Under the pieces are notes generated by a model. The model saw nothing but the letters and a program-made list of their open reading frames with translations. It searched no databases and was not told the origin of the DNA. A program made the translations under genes and the position numbers. This document shows positions 38,505 through 48,823 of a DNA stretch of 64,000 bases, in pieces; the first letter of the stretch is position 1; each line of letters begins with the position of its first letter. Source of the stretch: an uncultured Alteromonadaceae bacterium (lineage in GTDB: Bacteria > Pseudomonadota > Gammaproteobacteria > Pseudomonadales > Halieaceae); the NCBI GenBank assembly GCA_913064725.1, contig CAJYAI010000001.1, positions 33,752 through 97,751 on the forward strand, given 5' to 3'.

Positions 38505-39662
38505 ATGGGACAGCGTGCTGAAGCTTACATTGTCGATGCAATCAGAACACCAACAGGTAAACGTCGTGGATCCCTCGCATCCGTACATGGGGCTGACCTG
38601 GGTGGCTTTATTCTCAAGGCATTGGTCGATCGACATGGAATCCCTGATGATGAATACGATGATGTGGTTTTTGGCTGTCTAGACACAATTGGTCCGCTGG
38701 CCGGCGATATCGCCAGGACCTGTTGGTTGGCTGCGGGCCTGAGTGATGTCGTACCAGGCACAACCGTAGATCGGCAGTGCGGTTCATCTCAGCAGGCGGT
38801 GCACTTTGCGGCTCAAGCAGTCATGTCAGGCACCATGGACGTGGTTGTCGCCGGCGGTGTTCAGACCATGTCCTCGATTCCGATTTCCGCTGCAATGTAC
38901 GCCGGTCAGCCCTATGGTTTTGACAATCCATTTACCAGCAGTGAAGGCTGGGTTGCCCGATACGGCACGCAGGACATCTCCCAGTTTAAGTCCGCGCAAA
39001 TGATTGCTGATAAATGGGCTATCTCGCGTGAGCAAATGGAGGCGTTTTCGCTCGAGTCTCACCGCCGCGCCCGCAGTGCAACCGATGCTGGCTATTTCAA
39101 CAAGGAAATCATTCCATTCGACGGCTTACATTTTGATGAGACGATTCGGAACACGTCGATGGAGGCCATGGCGGGTCTAGAGCCGTTGGCTCAGGGCGGA
39201 ACCATAACGGCAGCGGTTTCCAGTCAGACCTGTGACGGCTCGTCAGCCGTATTGGTTGTGTCGGAGGAAGCGCTGAAGCGCTATAACTTGACACCAAGGG
39301 CGCGGATCGCGCACATGTCAGTGCGAGCAGATGATCCAGTCTGGATGTTGACGGCCCCCATTCCCGCGACAAAACACGCAATGAAAAAGTCAGGCATCTC
39401 TCTGGCTGACATCGACTTGGTTGAAATCAACGAAGCGTTTGCCTCGGTGCCGATGGCATGGCTAAAAGAGCTTGACTACGATCACGAAAAAACAAACGTG
39501 AATGGCGGTGCCATTGCACTGGGACACCCATTGGGCTCTACCGGTACTAAATTGATGACCACATTGCTGCATGAGATGGAGCGTCAAGAGGTGCGTTATG
39601 GACTACAGACGATGTGCGAGGGCGGTGGTCAGGCAAATGTGACCGTACTAGAGCGATTGTGA
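38505..39662 (+). CDS. fadA6: thiolase, FadA6-like
   Basis: VDRQCGSSQQAVHFAAQAVMSGTMDVVVAGGVQTMSSIPIS, NGGAIALGHPLGSTG, YGLQTMCEGGGQANVTVLERL closely resemble remembered FadA6. Confidence 0.85.
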   Translation: MGQRAEAYIVDAIRTPTGKRRGSLASVHGADLGGFILKALVDRHGIPDDEYDDVVFGCLDTIGPLAGDIARTCWLAAGLSDVVPGTTVDRQCGSSQQAVHFAAQAVMSGTMDVVVAGGVQTMSSIPISAAMYAGQPYGFDNPFTSSEGWVARYGTQDISQFKSAQMIADKWAISREQMEAFSLESHRRARSATDAGYFNKEIIPFDGLHFDETIRNTSMEAMAGLEPLAQGGTITAAVSSQTCDGSSAVLVVSEEALKRYNLTPRARIAHMSVRADDPVWMLTAPIPATKHAMKKSGISLADIDLVEINEAFASVPMAWLKELDYDHEKTNVNGGAIALGHPLGSTGTKLMTTLLHEMERQEVRYGLQTMCEGGGQANVTVLERL

Positions 39663-39672
39663 GGGGCGATTG

Positions 39673-40557
39673 ATGGGGATTTGTGACCAACGCGTTGTCA
39701 TTGTCACTGGCGCCGGCGGTGGACTTGGCGCCGCGCATGCCCGCGTTTTGGCAGCCGAAGGCGCCGCTGTTTTGGTCAACGATATTAACGTTGACGCCGC
39801 GCAGTCCGTAGTCGATGAGATTACCGCGGCTGGAGGCATGGCTGTCGTGAACGAATCCGACATTACAAGCTATGCAAGTAGCGGTGAGGCAGTAGCACAG
39901 GCAATTGATACATTTGGCAACTTAACCGGCGTGGTTAACAACGCAGGTAACAACCGTGATCGCATGTTTGCCTCGTTATCTGAAGCTGACTGGGATCAGG
40001 TTATCGCGGTGCACCTTAAAGGGCATTTTTGCATTGCGTCGCATGCTGTCCAATATTGGCGTCACCAATCCAAGCTTGACAGTCCGGTATCGGGTCGACT
40101 TATTAACACGACCTCTGGCGCGGGCCTACAAGGCTCAATCGGTCAGTCGAACTACGCAGCCGCTAAGGCAGGCATTGCTGCACTGACCTTGAATCAAGCA
40201 GCTGAGCTTGGACGGTACGGTATTACGGCCAACGCGATTTGTCCTGTTGCCCGAACCGGTATGACAACAGCAGTCCCTGCAATGGCAGAGCGAATGGCGG
40301 CCCCTGGTGATGGGTCTTTTGATCACTTTGCGCCAGAGAATGTCTCGTCAGTGGTGGCTTGGTTATGCTCTGAAGCATCGAGTCATGTCTCGGGGTTGAT
40401 TATCGAAGCCGAGGGCGGACGCATTGCCATTGCCGATGGTTGGCGCAGCACTACAGGCGTTGATAAGGGTTCTCGCTGGATGCCTGCGGATGTCGGGGAA
40501 GCCATGGAAGCAGCGATGGCCACCGCGGAAGCCCCTCAGCAGGTATGGGGCACCTAG
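39673..40557 (+). CDS. SDR family oxidoreductase (17-beta-HSD4-like)
   Basis: VTGAGGGLGAAHARVLAAEGA, NNAGNNRDRMFASLSEADWDQVIAVHLKGHF, YAAAKAGI. Confidence 0.88.
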   Translation: MGICDQRVVIVTGAGGGLGAAHARVLAAEGAAVLVNDINVDAAQSVVDEITAAGGMAVVNESDITSYASSGEAVAQAIDTFGNLTGVVNNAGNNRDRMFASLSEADWDQVIAVHLKGHFCIASHAVQYWRHQSKLDSPVSGRLINTTSGAGLQGSIGQSNYAAAKAGIAALTLNQAAELGRYGITANAICPVARTGMTTAVPAMAERMAAPGDGSFDHFAPENVSSVVAWLCSEASSHVSGLIIEAEGGRIAIADGWRSTTGVDKGSRWMPADVGEAMEAAMATAEAPQQVWGT

Positions 40558-40565
40558 GAGCGCTT

Positions 40566-41705
40566 GTGAAATTTGCATTCACCGATGAGCAGCGGATGCT
40601 TCGGGATACCAGTCAGGCCTTTTTGGCTGATACCTCGTCTTCCCGCGCCGTCCGAATGGCGTGCGCCTCCGATCGCGGGTTTGACGATGCGCTTTGGCGT
40701 CGTGTCTGTGACGATATGTACTGGCAGGGCATTCTCGTACCTGAGGAAAATGATGGTTTAGGGCTCGGATGGGTTGAGATGGTGATTGTGCTCGAGGCTG
40801 CGGGGGAGCGATTGCTGACATCGCCTTTGTTCGCCGTCGCGCAGAGCGCCGCAGCATTGACTCAATGCCCCAAAACGGCGTGTCGAGATGCGCTTTTTGG
40901 TTCGATATTAGCCGGCGATATTGTCGCGCTTGCTCTGAGTAACCCGTCATCGGACTGGCATTGTGTTGATGCGAGAGTCGACACTAGCGAGGGGGTAACA
41001 CACCTATCAGGGGAGGCCGGATTTGTTTCTTGCGGCTATGCCGCGGAACATGTATTGGTGGCCGCGCAAAACGCCGACGACACCTTGTCACTGTGGTGCA
41101 TCAACCCGAGTCAGGAGGGGGTCCGCATAGAGCGAACGCCGACTATGGATCAAACCCGTCCCATGGCACACCTTTATATGGACGCGGTGACCGTATCCAA
41201 CGAGCAGTGCCTTTTGGCTGATGCGAACGAGTGGTTCAATCGAACCTTGGCGCTAAGCCGGATTCTGACTGTGGCGGATCAGGTGGGCATAGCGCAGGCC
41301 AGCCTCGATATCAGCGTGGCCTATACCAAGGAGCGCTCACAGTTCGATCGGACTATCGCTTCATTTCAAGCCATTAAACACAAGGCGGCCGATATGATGC
41401 TCAAGGTTGAGTCGGCGCGATCACTGCTTTACTACGCGGCTTGCACGGTCGATGCCTGGTCTGTTGGTCAGGTAAATGATGAAGCGCTGCTTGAGGCCGC
41501 GTACATGGCGAGCGCCTGCGCCAGCGATGCTGCCTTCTTCAATGCCGGTTCGGGTATTCAGATGCACGGTGGCGTTGGGATCACCGAAGAATATGACATC
41601 CAGCTCTATTTTAAGCGCGCACGCGCCACCGAGAGCTTTTTAGGGCGTCCTTCGGACATGCGGGAATCATTGGCATCTCAGTTATTGGATGGAGCTGCAC
41701 CGTGA
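40566..41705 (+). CDS. acyl-CoA dehydrogenase (steroid FadE type)
   Basis: YTKERSQFDRTIASFQAIKHKAADM, GIQMHGGVGITEEYDIQLYFKRAR; GTG start at 40566. Confidence 0.88.
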   Translation: MKFAFTDEQRMLRDTSQAFLADTSSSRAVRMACASDRGFDDALWRRVCDDMYWQGILVPEENDGLGLGWVEMVIVLEAAGERLLTSPLFAVAQSAAALTQCPKTACRDALFGSILAGDIVALALSNPSSDWHCVDARVDTSEGVTHLSGEAGFVSCGYAAEHVLVAAQNADDTLSLWCINPSQEGVRIERTPTMDQTRPMAHLYMDAVTVSNEQCLLADANEWFNRTLALSRILTVADQVGIAQASLDISVAYTKERSQFDRTIASFQAIKHKAADMMLKVESARSLLYYAACTVDAWSVGQVNDEALLEAAYMASACASDAAFFNAGSGIQMHGGVGITEEYDIQLYFKRARATESFLGRPSDMRESLASQLLDGAAP

Positions 41706-42898
41706 AGCTAACGTTTTCTGCCGCCGATGAATTGTTTCGAGAGGAAGTCGCGGATTGGTTAAACGATAATCTGACGGGTGAATTTGCCGAAGTGCGCTAT
41801 CGCGGTGGCCCTGGTGATGAGCACCACTTTGTCACCGAGCGAAAAGCGTGGGAACGTCGACTCGCTGTCGGTCGCTGGACCTGCATTGGTTGGCCAGAGC
41901 AGTGGGGTGGCCGAGCCGCCAGTATTGAGCAGCAAGTGATCTTTCATGAAGAGTATGCGCGTGCAGGTGGTCCAGGTCGAATGGGTCACATCGGCGATAC
42001 GTTGACGGGTCCCACATTGCTTGCGTTTGGCAGTGAAACTCAGAAAGCGACATACCTGCCGCCCATTCGCAACGGTGAGGTATTTTGGAGTCAGGGATAC
42101 TCCGAACCCGGTGCGGGGTCGGATCTGGCTGCGATCAGGAGTCGAGCCGAATTTGATGAGGACGCTGGCCAGTGGAAGATAACCGGACAGAAGGTTTGGA
42201 CATCACTGGCACACGAGTCGGATTATGTATTTGTCCTAGCCCGGATTGATCGCGATAGCACGCGTCATCACGGGCTCGGCTTCTTCTTGGTGGCATTAAA
42301 TCAACCCGGAGTCACCATTAGGCCCATCACGCAGCTCACAGGCACTGCAGAGTTCAATGAGGTCTATTTCGACGAGGCGGTCTGTGGGCCTGATGATCTG
42401 GTGGGTGCTCCCGGTGATGGATGGAAGGTTGCGATGGGACTGCTTGGGTTTGAACGAGGTGTCTCGACGCTGGGTCAACAGATGCTTTTTCAAACTGAGC
42501 TCGACGAGATTATTCGAATCGCAAAGGTGAATGGCGCGTCTCGCGATCCGGACATCAGGCAGCGCATTGCCGAGGCGCACATTGGTCTCAAGACTATGCG
42601 TTACAACAGTATGCGAATGTTGTCGGGCACTGAGGACGGCAGCTTGAGCCGTGAGGCTATGATCTACAAGCTCTACTGGTCTAGCTGGCATCGAAATCTT
42701 GGTAAGTTGGCGATGGATGTATTGGGTCCTGATGCTGAGTTGATTGAGAATGGTCCCTACGATCTCAATAGATTGCAGTCACTGTTCTTATTTACGCGAG
42801 CCGATACGATTTATGGCGGTACGAATCAGATTCAGCGTAACCTGATTGCGGAGCGAGCCCTGGGAATGCCCAAAGAGCCTCGCGGGCCGGCAAAGTGA
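41702..42898 (+). CDS. acyl-CoA dehydrogenase (steroid FadE type)
   Basis: GYSEPGAGSDLAAIRSRA, GQKVWTSLA, IYGGTNQIQRNLIAERALGMP; GTGA overlap with the previous gene. Confidence 0.9.
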   Translation: MKLTFSAADELFREEVADWLNDNLTGEFAEVRYRGGPGDEHHFVTERKAWERRLAVGRWTCIGWPEQWGGRAASIEQQVIFHEEYARAGGPGRMGHIGDTLTGPTLLAFGSETQKATYLPPIRNGEVFWSQGYSEPGAGSDLAAIRSRAEFDEDAGQWKITGQKVWTSLAHESDYVFVLARIDRDSTRHHGLGFFLVALNQPGVTIRPITQLTGTAEFNEVYFDEAVCGPDDLVGAPGDGWKVAMGLLGFERGVSTLGQQMLFQTELDEIIRIAKVNGASRDPDIRQRIAEAHIGLKTMRYNSMRMLSGTEDGSLSREAMIYKLYWSSWHRNLGKLAMDVLGPDAELIENGPYDLNRLQSLFLFTRADTIYGGTNQIQRNLIAERALGMPKEPRGPAK

Positions 42899-42916
42899 AT
42901 ACAGGACGATAGACAG

Positions 42917-43705
42917 ATGAGCAGAGAGATCCCAGAGTACGTGAGCGGGCACAACCTTCTTGCTGGTAAATCAGTTTTGATCACCGCCGCGGCTGGCGCT
43001 GGTATCGGCTTTGCTGCTGCGAAACGTGCGGTCGAGGAGGGCGCCAGAGCCCTGATCATAAGCGATGTCCACGAGGGGCGTCTGAAGCAGGCACAGGACA
43101 CACTGACGGCGTTGCCCGGTGGTTGTCAGGTGAGTTCGCAGCTCTGTAATGTTACGAACGAAGAGCAAGTGTGTGCGTTGGTGGATTATGCAGAGACTCA
43201 GATGTCGGGTGTTGATGTGCTGATCAACAATGCTGGATTGGGCGGCTCAAGTCGTCTGACAGAGATGTCCGATGAGGAATGGTCACGAGTACTCGACATT
43301 ACCCTTACCGGTACGATGCGCATGAGTCGCGCCATGTTGCGTTATATGCAAGCTCGGGGAGCGGGGGTGATCATTAATAATGCGTCGGTTCTGGGATGGC
43401 GAGCGCAGGAAGAGCAATGCCACTATGCTGCTGCAAAGGCGGGCGTAATGGCGTTAACACGATGCTCTGCGATGGAAGCGGCGGACTACGGGGTACGCAT
43501 CAATGCTGTGTCTCCTAGTATTGCTATGCATGATTTTTTGCGGAAGACATCGTCACCTGAGTTACTGGAAAAACTGGCCTCAACCGAGGCATTTGGGCGC
43601 GCAGCAGAAGTCTGGGAAGTGGCTAATGTCATGATGTTCTTGGCGTCTGATTATTCGAGCTATATGACGGGTGAAGTGATTTCCGTCTCGAGTCAGCGGG
43701 CCTAG
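42917..43705 (+). CDS. ipdF: SDR, IpdF-like
   Basis: GHNLLAGKSVLITAAAGAGIGFAAAKRA, NNASVLGWRAQEEQCHYAAAKAGVMALTRCSAMEAADYGVRINAVSPSIA resembles remembered IpdF (Rv3559c). Confidence 0.82.
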   Translation: MSREIPEYVSGHNLLAGKSVLITAAAGAGIGFAAAKRAVEEGARALIISDVHEGRLKQAQDTLTALPGGCQVSSQLCNVTNEEQVCALVDYAETQMSGVDVLINNAGLGGSSRLTEMSDEEWSRVLDITLTGTMRMSRAMLRYMQARGAGVIINNASVLGWRAQEEQCHYAAAKAGVMALTRCSAMEAADYGVRINAVSPSIAMHDFLRKTSSPELLEKLASTEAFGRAAEVWEVANVMMFLASDYSSYMTGEVISVSSQRA

Positions 43706-43774
43706 TCGTTTGCATCAGACTCCAACACGCTGTTATGCACTGTGGGATAACAAAACAAAAAGAGGGCAGATGAG

Positions 43775-45475
43775 ATGAGTGAAAATGATTGGGATCGCGA
43801 AGTCGATGTGCTCGTCGTTGGCACAGGTAATGGTGGACTGACCGCGGCTGTGTGCAACTGGGAAATGGGTAGCAAGGACGTGCTTGTCATTGAAAAGCAA
43901 GACAAGGTCGGCGGCACCAGTGCCATGTCTGGTGGCGGTATCTGGATACCCAACAGTCATTATGCGCAGGAGGCGGGAGCGGAAGATTCGCTGGACGATG
44001 CCAAGCGTTATCTGATCAATACCTTGTTTGGCGAGGATGTACCTGAGGATATGATAGACACCTATCTCGAGAAGTCCCCCGAGATGTTGAAGTTTCTTCA
44101 TGACCGCACAGATGTCCGTTATGAGTCCTTAGCCGAATACCCCGACTATTACACGAATATGGAAGGTGCGCGCGCAGGTCATCGATCGTTGGAGCCCTCG
44201 CCCATCATGGCCTCAGAATTGGGCGATAACTGGAAGAATATGACGTGGACGCATTTCATGATGCGCATGTTTAATCGCATTCACTTCACCCAAGTTGAAG
44301 CACATTTACTGATGGTGCAGCTGCCAGGCTGGAAAAAATTGCTCGGACGCCTGATGTGGGACTATATTCGCGATATTCCCTGGCGCTTAAAAACGCCCAT
44401 ATCTCGGCGCTTGGCATGCGGCTCTGCCGGCGTCGCGCGCCTCTATTTGTCGGTCCTGAAGCGACAAATTCCGATTGAGTTCAATACGCAAATGGTCGAG
44501 TTGATTGCCGATGGCGATGCGGTACTAGGTGCCGTAGTGGAGTCAAACGGCCAACGGCAACGTATTCGAGCCTCAAAAGGTGTGGTTCTTGCATCCGGTG
44601 GCTTTGAAAAAAATCAGGAGCTGCGTGAGCAGTACTTGCCAGCGCCCACCAATACCGCATGGTCCGCAGGCAACCCGGGTAACGAAGGGGACGCATTGCT
44701 GGCCGGCTTATCGCTGGGTGCCAAAACTCGGCTCATGAAGGACGCGTGGTGGACAACAACCTTGTGCGTGCCTGATGAGCCGTCGCCCAGGCTGGCGATT
44801 ATGGAGAAGTCATTTCCTGGATCATGCGTCGTTAATCGCGATGGTAAACGCTTTGCTAATGAGTCGCAGAACTACATGGCATTTCAGAAAGACCTGTTTA
44901 AGACCCATACTGACGAGCATCCTAATGCGCCGGCATGGCACGTGTTTGACGCAACGTTCCGCGAGAACTTCATGGTAGGTCCCCTCATGACTAAAAGCAT
45001 GAAGCCCGATTTTCAGATTCCTAAAAAATGGTTTGACACGGGATTTGTTGCCAAGGCGAACAGTATCCGCGAGCTCGCAGATGCCTTGGGGATTAATGCC
45101 GACGGACTGGAAGAAACGATTGCGAACATGAACCGCTATGCCCAGACGGGGACAGATGAGGAGTTTGGGCGCGGCGACTCCGCCTACGATCGTTACTACG
45201 CGGATCCAGCCATAAAGCCTAACCCCTGTTTGGCACCCATTGTCAAAGCGCCGTTTTACGCCATGCGCATAGAAGCGGGCGATTTTGGTACCTTGGGTGG
45301 TTTGGATACCGACACCTCAGCCCGTGTCAAAAAGGCAGACGGTGGCGTCTTTGAAGGTCTCTTTGCCGTGGGGAATTGTTCGGCTGCGATCCTACCGACC
45401 TATCCCGGTCCGGGTGCAACATTGGGCCCCGCGATGACCATGGCATATCAAGCCGCCCGTCATATGAATGCATGA
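43775..45475 (+). CDS. kstD: 3-oxosteroid 1-dehydrogenase (KstD-like) flavoprotein
   Basis: VDVLVVGTGNGGLTAAVCNWEMGSKDVLVIEKQDKVGGTSAMSGGGIWIPNS; GNCSAAILPTYPGPGATLGPAMTMAYQAARHM. Confidence 0.85.
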   Translation: MSENDWDREVDVLVVGTGNGGLTAAVCNWEMGSKDVLVIEKQDKVGGTSAMSGGGIWIPNSHYAQEAGAEDSLDDAKRYLINTLFGEDVPEDMIDTYLEKSPEMLKFLHDRTDVRYESLAEYPDYYTNMEGARAGHRSLEPSPIMASELGDNWKNMTWTHFMMRMFNRIHFTQVEAHLLMVQLPGWKKLLGRLMWDYIRDIPWRLKTPISRRLACGSAGVARLYLSVLKRQIPIEFNTQMVELIADGDAVLGAVVESNGQRQRIRASKGVVLASGGFEKNQELREQYLPAPTNTAWSAGNPGNEGDALLAGLSLGAKTRLMKDAWWTTTLCVPDEPSPRLAIMEKSFPGSCVVNRDGKRFANESQNYMAFQKDLFKTHTDEHPNAPAWHVFDATFRENFMVGPLMTKSMKPDFQIPKKWFDTGFVAKANSIRELADALGINADGLEETIANMNRYAQTGTDEEFGRGDSAYDRYYADPAIKPNPCLAPIVKAPFYAMRIEAGDFGTLGGLDTDTSARVKKADGGVFEGLFAVGNCSAAILPTYPGPGATLGPAMTMAYQAARHMNA

Positions 45476-45485
45476 GGACTAGACT

Positions 45486-45944
45486 GTGTTGGATTTAGAA
45501 GCAATTGAACTGATCAAGCAGCTTAAAGCCCGGTATTTCAGGTTTCTCGACACGCGCGATCTGGCTGGTTTAAAAACGGTTTTTACCGAGGATGCGATGG
45601 CGTCGTTTATCGGTGGTGACTATGACTTCCAGTTAAATGGCTGGGATCAGCTAGAAGCATTTTATAAAAAATCATTTACGGGTCAGACCTTTGGTATGCA
45701 CAACGGTCATCATCCAGAAATTTGTGTCGATGGAGCTACCGCTACCGGTATTTGGTACCTGCAGGATATTTTTGTCACGCTCGAACACAATCTGACGATT
45801 ATGGGGAGCGCGCTGTATGACGATGAATATCGGCTCGAGGATGGGCAGTGGCGCATATCAAGGACCGGCTACAAACGTCTGTGGGAGGAGCACCACAAGC
45901 GGGGTGACGATATCAATTTGCGCGTGAAGCCGATTGCGGATTGA
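45486..45944 (+). CDS. SnoaL/NTF2-like domain protein
   Basis: AIELIKQLKARYFRFLDTRDLAGLKTVFTEDA; W-rich C-terminal half; GTG start. Confidence 0.8.
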   Translation: MLDLEAIELIKQLKARYFRFLDTRDLAGLKTVFTEDAMASFIGGDYDFQLNGWDQLEAFYKKSFTGQTFGMHNGHHPEICVDGATATGIWYLQDIFVTLEHNLTIMGSALYDDEYRLEDGQWRISRTGYKRLWEEHHKRGDDINLRVKPIAD

Positions 45945-46000
45945 CGCCGCAATGTTTGTCGCCCTGTGAAATAGAGTGGACCAGTAAAGAAGGAAGAGTA

Positions 46001-47185
46001 ATGAGAGATGTTGTCGTTGTAGATAGTGTGCGAACCGGGCTCGCGAAGTCATTTCGGGGCAGTTTCAATTGGACGCGTTCCGATGATATGGCCGCATTTT
46101 TAATTAATGCCTTGATTGATCGCAATAGCCAGCTTGATCCGGGTGAGGTCGACGATATTATCCTGGGAGCGGCTAACCAGTCAGGCGAGCAGAGCGGCAA
46201 TTTGGCGCGCATGGCATCGTTCCTCTCGAATCTGCCGATCGATGTAACAGGCACCACTGTCAATCGATTTTGCGCCTCGGGCCTGCAGACCATCGCAATG
46301 GCAGCCAATCAGATTGGCTCGGGTTACACCGATGTCATGTTAGCCGGCGGTGCTGAGTCTATCTCGATGCGAGTACGACAGGAGCAGGGTAAGTTCCAGC
46401 AGAACGGTGCGCTGCTGGAAAATAAGCCCGCGGTATTCATGGAGATGGGTAACACTGCGGAGGTGGTTGCCCGCCGATACAATGTAACTCGCGAGTCTCA
46501 GGACGCGTACGCGCTTCAGAGTCAACAGCGCTATGCGCAGGCTATCGATGCGGGCGCCATACAAGAAGAAATCGTACCAATGGCCGCAACCATGAAGTTG
46601 GTAAATAAAGAGACAGGTGCTGAGACCTTCCGTGACGTGGTGGTGGATCGTGATGAGTGCAATCGTGTTGACACCACACTCGATGGATTATCAATGCTGA
46701 AGCCGGCGTTCGAAGAGGACGGTAGTGTCACAGCGGGAAATTCCTCACAACTTAGCGATGGTGCATCAATGACTCTTCTCATGAGTGGGGAGCGCGCCGA
46801 ACAGCTCGGCGTCGAGCCACTGGGTTATTTTCGCGGCTTCGTTACAGCAGGCTGTGAACCAGACGAGATGGGCATAGGGCCTGTCTTTGCTATTCCTAAG
46901 TTATTAAAGCGTGCGGGTTTGTCTAAAGACGACATTGATCTTTGGGAGTTGAATGAGGCGTTTGCGTCTCAATGTGTGTACTGCCGGGATGCCTTGGATA
47001 TCGATAATGCAAAATACAACATCAACGGCGGCAGTATCGCGATTGGACACCCCTTTGGTATGACCGGTTCACGGATGGTGGGTCGTGTGCTGCGCGATTT
47101 AAAGCGCGCGGGTGGCCGTTACGGCGTAGTTACTATGTGTGTCGCTGGCGGTCAGGGCGCCGCGGGACTCGTCGAGGCCTGCTGA
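46001..47185 (+). CDS. acetyl-CoA acetyltransferase (thiolase)
   Basis: [63 protein letters not shown]. Confidence 0.93.
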   Translation: MRDVVVVDSVRTGLAKSFRGSFNWTRSDDMAAFLINALIDRNSQLDPGEVDDIILGAANQSGEQSGNLARMASFLSNLPIDVTGTTVNRFCASGLQTIAMAANQIGSGYTDVMLAGGAESISMRVRQEQGKFQQNGALLENKPAVFMEMGNTAEVVARRYNVTRESQDAYALQSQQRYAQAIDAGAIQEEIVPMAATMKLVNKETGAETFRDVVVDRDECNRVDTTLDGLSMLKPAFEEDGSVTAGNSSQLSDGASMTLLMSGERAEQLGVEPLGYFRGFVTAGCEPDEMGIGPVFAIPKLLKRAGLSKDDIDLWELNEAFASQCVYCRDALDIDNAKYNINGGSIAIGHPFGMTGSRMVGRVLRDLKRAGGRYGVVTMCVAGGQGAAGLVEAC

Positions 47186-47251
47186 TCTCAAACAGAGTGG
47201 TTCGAGACGTGTCTGGTCATAACATGTCGTTTAAGCCGTCATAAGTGACAG

Positions 47252-47275
47252 AGGCGCCGAGGGGCGCCTTTTTTG
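47252..47275 (+). terminator. Rho-independent terminator at the end of the steroid operon
   Basis: AGGCGCC-gagg-GGCGCCT followed by TTTTT. Confidence 0.9.
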
Positions 47276-47310
47276 TTTGTTACAGTCAAGCTGTGAGTCG
47301 TGACTGTTTG

Positions 47311-48684
47311 TTATTGGAGGATGGCTGGTAGTTGCTTGGCCAGGGGCATGCGCTCCTTGACAGCCTGTCCCGTTAAGGCAAAACCAAGGAGTGCACCTTC
47401 AGGGTTGTGAAAGAGCGCTTTGATATCGGGTGCATCGCCTTCGATGGTCCATTCGCCCGCCGCATCTTTAGGTACTGGTGACACACAGACAGGACAGGCA
47501 GGGGTTTTGATCGTTACCGGCATGGCGGGATAGACAACCTCGGTGGGCGTACCGGTCAAGGTTGCGGCCAATGCGCGCGCAGCAGCCATGAGCGGTGCTA
47601 CATAGACGAGGACATGTCCCTCGACTTCGGCGCAATCACCAATCGCGTAAACATTGTTTATATTTGTGCGTAGATAACGATCGGTTTTAATGCCTCTGCC
47701 GCAATCGATGCCTGCGTCCGCAGCGAGCTGTGTCCGTGGTCGCACACCTACGGCCGACAGAACGGCGTCTGCCTCGATAGTGTGGCCGTTATTGAGAGCG
47801 ACGCTGTAGCCTGTCTGCGTACGATTAACCTCTGTGGCGAGTGGGCCAAAATGGAAGGTCGCCCCTTTTTCTTCCAAGGCGCGTTGCACTGCGCGTCCCG
47901 CGGTTTCAGGCAGCAGCGTCGGCAGGCAGTAATCCATGGGATCGACAGCTTCTACAGAAAAACCGCCATTGAGCAGGTCATTACTGAATTCACAGCCGAT
48001 CAGTCCCGCACCTATCACGGCGACTTTGCCACTACCGTTAGCGTCCAAGGTCTCTCTAAATCGCCGATAGTCATCAAGATCATTCACACCCATGACATCG
48101 TCTGCCGCGTCGCCGCCCATAGGTGGTCGAATGAGTTCGGCGCCGAGTGTTAATACGAGACTTGCGTAGTCCAGACGCTCACCGGTCTCAAGTACGACCT
48201 GACTAGCCGCAGTGTCTAAAGCTGCCACGGTGGTCCGTGTTCGCACCGTGATGTTTAAGTTGTCTGACATTGCATCAGCGGGTTGTGTGGCGAGTTGTTC
48301 AGGCTCGAATTTTTTGGTAAATCCCGTCGAAATCATGGGCTTTGAGTAGTTTTCGCCCCCATCACGAGTGATGAGCGTAATCGGCTGGTCGGCATCGACT
48401 TTTCTTATGGCGTTTGCAAGCCCATAGGCGGCCAATCCTGACCCAATAACGATGATTGGGTGCGAGGGCGCCGCGGACGCGCTGGCCGCGCTTTCGTCTT
48501 GTGTTTCTGCATCGTTATCGGTGCCGGGAACGAGTTCGAAGTCTTCCTTACCCACACCACAATCAGGACACGACCAGTCGTCAGGCACGTCGGCCCATTT
48601 TGTACCGGGTGGGATGCCATCATCAGGCCAGCCATCCTTTTCGTCATAGATTAACCCACAAACTATGCATTCCCACTGTGCCAT
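47311..48684 (-). CDS. rubredoxin - FAD/NAD(P) rubredoxin reductase fusion
   Basis: N-terminal [43 protein letters not shown] rubredoxin, then [31 protein letters not shown] and AIGDCAEV reductase motifs. Confidence 0.92.
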   Translation of the reverse strand: MAQWECIVCGLIYDEKDGWPDDGIPPGTKWADVPDDWSCPDCGVGKEDFELVPGTDNDAETQDESAASASAAPSHPIIVIGSGLAAYGLANAIRKVDADQPITLITRDGGENYSKPMISTGFTKKFEPEQLATQPADAMSDNLNITVRTRTTVAALDTAASQVVLETGERLDYASLVLTLGAELIRPPMGGDAADDVMGVNDLDDYRRFRETLDANGSGKVAVIGAGLIGCEFSNDLLNGGFSVEAVDPMDYCLPTLLPETAGRAVQRALEEKGATFHFGPLATEVNRTQTGYSVALNNGHTIEADAVLSAVGVRPRTQLAADAGIDCGRGIKTDRYLRTNINNVYAIGDCAEVEGHVLVYVAPLMAAARALAATLTGTPTEVVYPAMPVTIKTPACPVCVSPVPKDAAGEWTIEGDAPDIKALFHNPEGALLGFALTGQAVKERMPLAKQLPAILQ

Positions 48685-48823
48685 GATGCTTCCTTCTAGA
48701 CGTTGTGTGTACGGGCAGTGCCACTGCCGAGGAGTGCGCATACCATGCCGAAAATTAGCGCCGACGTCATCCACTTGTCGGACTAACGGCAAGGTAAATG
48801 CAAAATTGGTTACGACAGTGATG

